From the NCBI GenBank assembly GCA_934247335.1, contig CAKQJJ010000064.1:1-7304 (forward strand): DNA of 7,304 nucleotides, in the 5' to 3' direction. Under the pieces are notes generated by a model. It was not told the origin of the DNA. It did no database searches and saw only the letters and a program-made list of their open reading frames with translations. The DNA is from an uncultured Clostridia bacterium. Lineage in GTDB: Bacteria; Bacillota; Clostridia; Christensenellales; Pumilibacteraceae. Positions 5,701-7,304 of the stretch are shown here, piece by piece (the stretch's first letter is position 1; each line of letters opens with the position of its first letter). The translations under genes and the position numbers were made by a program.

Positions 5701-7304
5701 TACGCCTGTTTTCCGAACACGTATACGTCGGAGACGCGTACCTGTTTGTAGCCTTGTTCAACCGTCATGTCGGAAGACTGATCGGTGTACTTGTCTTCGA
5801 GATCGCCGCTGATGAAGAATTCCATTTCGGTAACGGTTATTTCGTTGAACTCTGCAATAGCTGCGGATCCGTGGCGCATAAGCTCTTCGGTAGTCATGAC
5901 GTCGCGGCTGTCAACCGGCAGATCTTTGATGTAGCAGTAGCCGTTGTATTCGGTGAGCGCGTACCAGGAAGGCTTTTCCGCAAGTTTGAAGCGGATTGCG
6001 TTTACCTTGTTGAACGCTTCGTAATACGAGCCGCTGTTGTAAATCATGACAGCCTTTATCGTGACGGGAGTATCCCAGGTCATCTTGATTCTGAGTCCGC
6101 CGTCGGTTTTGCCGTATTCGTATTTACGGGAGAACGGCTGCGCGGTGAACATTCCGTCGTTGACGTATTCGGTTTTACCGACGTTGCCGTTGCCGGTAAC
6201 GGTTGCGTATTTTGCGACGTTTTTATATCCGGTGAACGATTCGGGCTTGGGTTGCAGGTTTATGGTTGCGCCGTTGCAGTACATAATATCGTAGCCGAGA
6301 TCTTCTTCGTACATCCAGAAGATACGGTCGATTGCGATATGACGACCAAGATAGTTATTGTTGTTGTCATAGTTGTTCATGGCGTTGTCGGTTGCGTGAT
6401 ACAACATGAACAACTCGTCGCCGGACTTAATGAAACAGTGGTGTCCGGTTCCGCCCTTATAGTCGTTATATTCGGTGCCTTTACCGATAACGGGCATGTA
6501 AGCGTATTGCTTTTTAAACGGGCCGAAAGCGTTGTCGGAAACCGCAAGACCTACCGAGTAACGAGTATCGGTATAACCGAAGTACGAATAGGTCATATAA
6601 TAAAGACCGTTGTGGTAGATGACGTTGGTACCTTCGTTTACGCCGCCTTCGTTGAATTTACCCTCGGTGGGTTCCATCGGAGTGCCGTAAAGCGAACTTC
6701 CGTCGTTTTCGATATATCCGTAGTTGACGCGGCAGACGTATCTCAAAGTATCCCAGTCGGGAGTGTTCCAGTCAATCATCTTTATTACGAAAATGCCGTA
6801 CACTCTCTTGGATCTGTCGCTGTGACGAGTATCCATGGTGAAGTAGCAATACAAGTCGCCCTTCTCGTCGATAACGGGGTTAAGGTCGAGAATTTCGGTC
6901 ATGTAGTTTTCGTGGTCGGAAGTACCGCAGAACAGAGCGGAATCGGTGAATTCCTTTATTTTGCTCTCGCTGGTGCAATAACGGGTATAGTAATAACCTG
7001 CGTTGATCAGCGGCATATCGGAAGTTTTTTCCATACCCATGAGGTTGTAGCAGGTGTCGCCGTTTTTATAACCGATTACGGTTTTGCCGTCTCTGCCGTA
7101 TACTTCGTAATACTCTCTGCCTTCGACGAACTTATCCTTTACGAGGGTATTTCCGGTAAGGAATTCGCCGGTCTTGGTTTTGCCGGCATAAAGCTCGAAG
7201 TAATTTTCGGCGGTGATTACGCGGTACGGTCCGAGGGGGTTGGGCGAAATGGCAACGTCGCCGCGGATATTTGCGGTGGTGCCGCCGTCGACCTGAGTGA
7301 TCGC
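5700..7304 (-). CDS. Family 43 glycoside hydrolase with C-terminal discoidin-like domain (5' end missing)
   Basis: 534 residues are visible; the frame is open to the right edge, so the start lies outside and the first internal ATG (7040) is not the start (no ribosome binding site before it). Residues about 1-345 of the fragment are part of a five-bladed GH43 propeller. Seen are a blade motif 'AISPNPLGPY' (18-27), 'LNPVIDEKGDLYCYF' (141-155, where GH43 enzymes usually have Asp-Pro), 'NEGTNVIYHNGLYYMTYS' with the likely general acid Glu224, a second 'VSDNAFGPF', 'GTGHH' (285-289) and 'GRHIAIDRIFW' (320-330). The catalytic base is expected in blade 1, beyond the edge. Residues about 360-534 resemble an F5/8 (discoidin, CBM32-like) sandwich ('NVAKYATVTGNG', ending 'VSDVYVFGK'). 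GH43 enzymes are inverting arabinofuranosidases, xylosidases or arabinanases; the exact substrate cannot be told. The gene is first of the visible operon and is followed by the binding lipoprotein. Related propeller families (GH117, GH32) are less likely. Confidence 0.85.
   Translation of the reverse strand, partial: AITQVDGGTTANIRGDVAISPNPLGPYRVITAENYFELYAGKTKTGEFLTGNTLVKDKFVEGREYYEVYGRDGKTVIGYKNGDTCYNLMGMEKTSDMPLINAGYYYTRYCTSESKIKEFTDSALFCGTSDHENYMTEILDLNPVIDEKGDLYCYFTMDTRHSDRSKRVYGIFVIKMIDWNTPDWDTLRYVCRVNYGYIENDGSSLYGTPMEPTEGKFNEGGVNEGTNVIYHNGLYYMTYSYFGYTDTRYSVGLAVSDNAFGPFKKQYAYMPVIGKGTEYNDYKGGTGHHCFIKSGDELFMLYHATDNAMNNYDNNNNYLGRHIAIDRIFWMYEEDLGYDIMYCNGATINLQPKPESFTGYKNVAKYATVTGNGNVGKTEYVNDGMFTAQPFSRKYEYGKTDGGLRIKMTWDTPVTIKAVMIYNSGSYYEAFNKVNAIRFKLAEKPSWYALTEYNGYCYIKDLPVDSRDVMTTEELMRHGSAAIAEFNEITVTEMEFFISGDLEDKYTDQSSDMTVEQGYKQVRVSDVYVFGKQA

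Noticed and set aside
5700..7040. Hydrolase gene starting at the ATG at 7040
   Set aside because: The frame stays open for another 88 codons to the right edge with GH43-like blade sequence, and no ribosome binding site precedes this ATG.

Overview
The window looks like chromosomal DNA of an uncultured or gut-type Clostridia (Bacillota) bacterium. The evidence is a Spo0A-C-like DNA-binding ORF, a Gram-positive style lipoprotein signal, strong AGGAG ribosome binding sites, a carbohydrate-degrading gene pair and intergenic DNA crowded with short palindromic repeats. The exact genus cannot be read from the sequence. All three genes lie on the minus strand.

Right part (7304 to 1440): a two-gene operon. 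The first gene is the 3' part of a family 43 glycoside hydrolase (five-bladed propeller plus a C-terminal discoidin-like beta-sandwich); its start lies beyond the right edge. Its stop codon shares a base with the ribosome binding site of the second gene, a 1415-residue predicted lipoprotein made only of binding-type modules: a CBM9-like domain, then three concanavalin-like sandwiches alternating with small beta repeats. Inference: the hydrolase trims a plant-type polysaccharide, probably side chains such as arabinose or xylose, while the large lipoprotein holds the substrate at the cell surface. The operon ends at a bidirectional hairpin terminator about 150 bases past the last stop codon; a second, stronger hairpin sits in the 3' untranslated stretch.

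Middle part (about 560 to 1090): no gene, but a dense cluster of hairpin repeats. Six units have a GTAG or GGAG tetranucleotide directly at the foot of a GC-rich hairpin, the hallmark of REP elements handled by REP-associated tyrosine transposases (RAYTs). Four of them form two 61-62 base inverted pairs (BIME-like), and these two pairs are inverted copies of one another. Other palindromic units, including one with a run of nine G, fill the rest.

Left part (1 to about 411): the 5' end of a small gene whose product resembles the C-terminal DNA-binding domain of Spo0A without a receiver domain. It has a clear ribosome binding site and, about 200 bases upstream, a consensus sigma-A promoter (TTGACA, 17 bases, TATAAT). 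The long leader holds a second extended -10 box and a GC hairpin.
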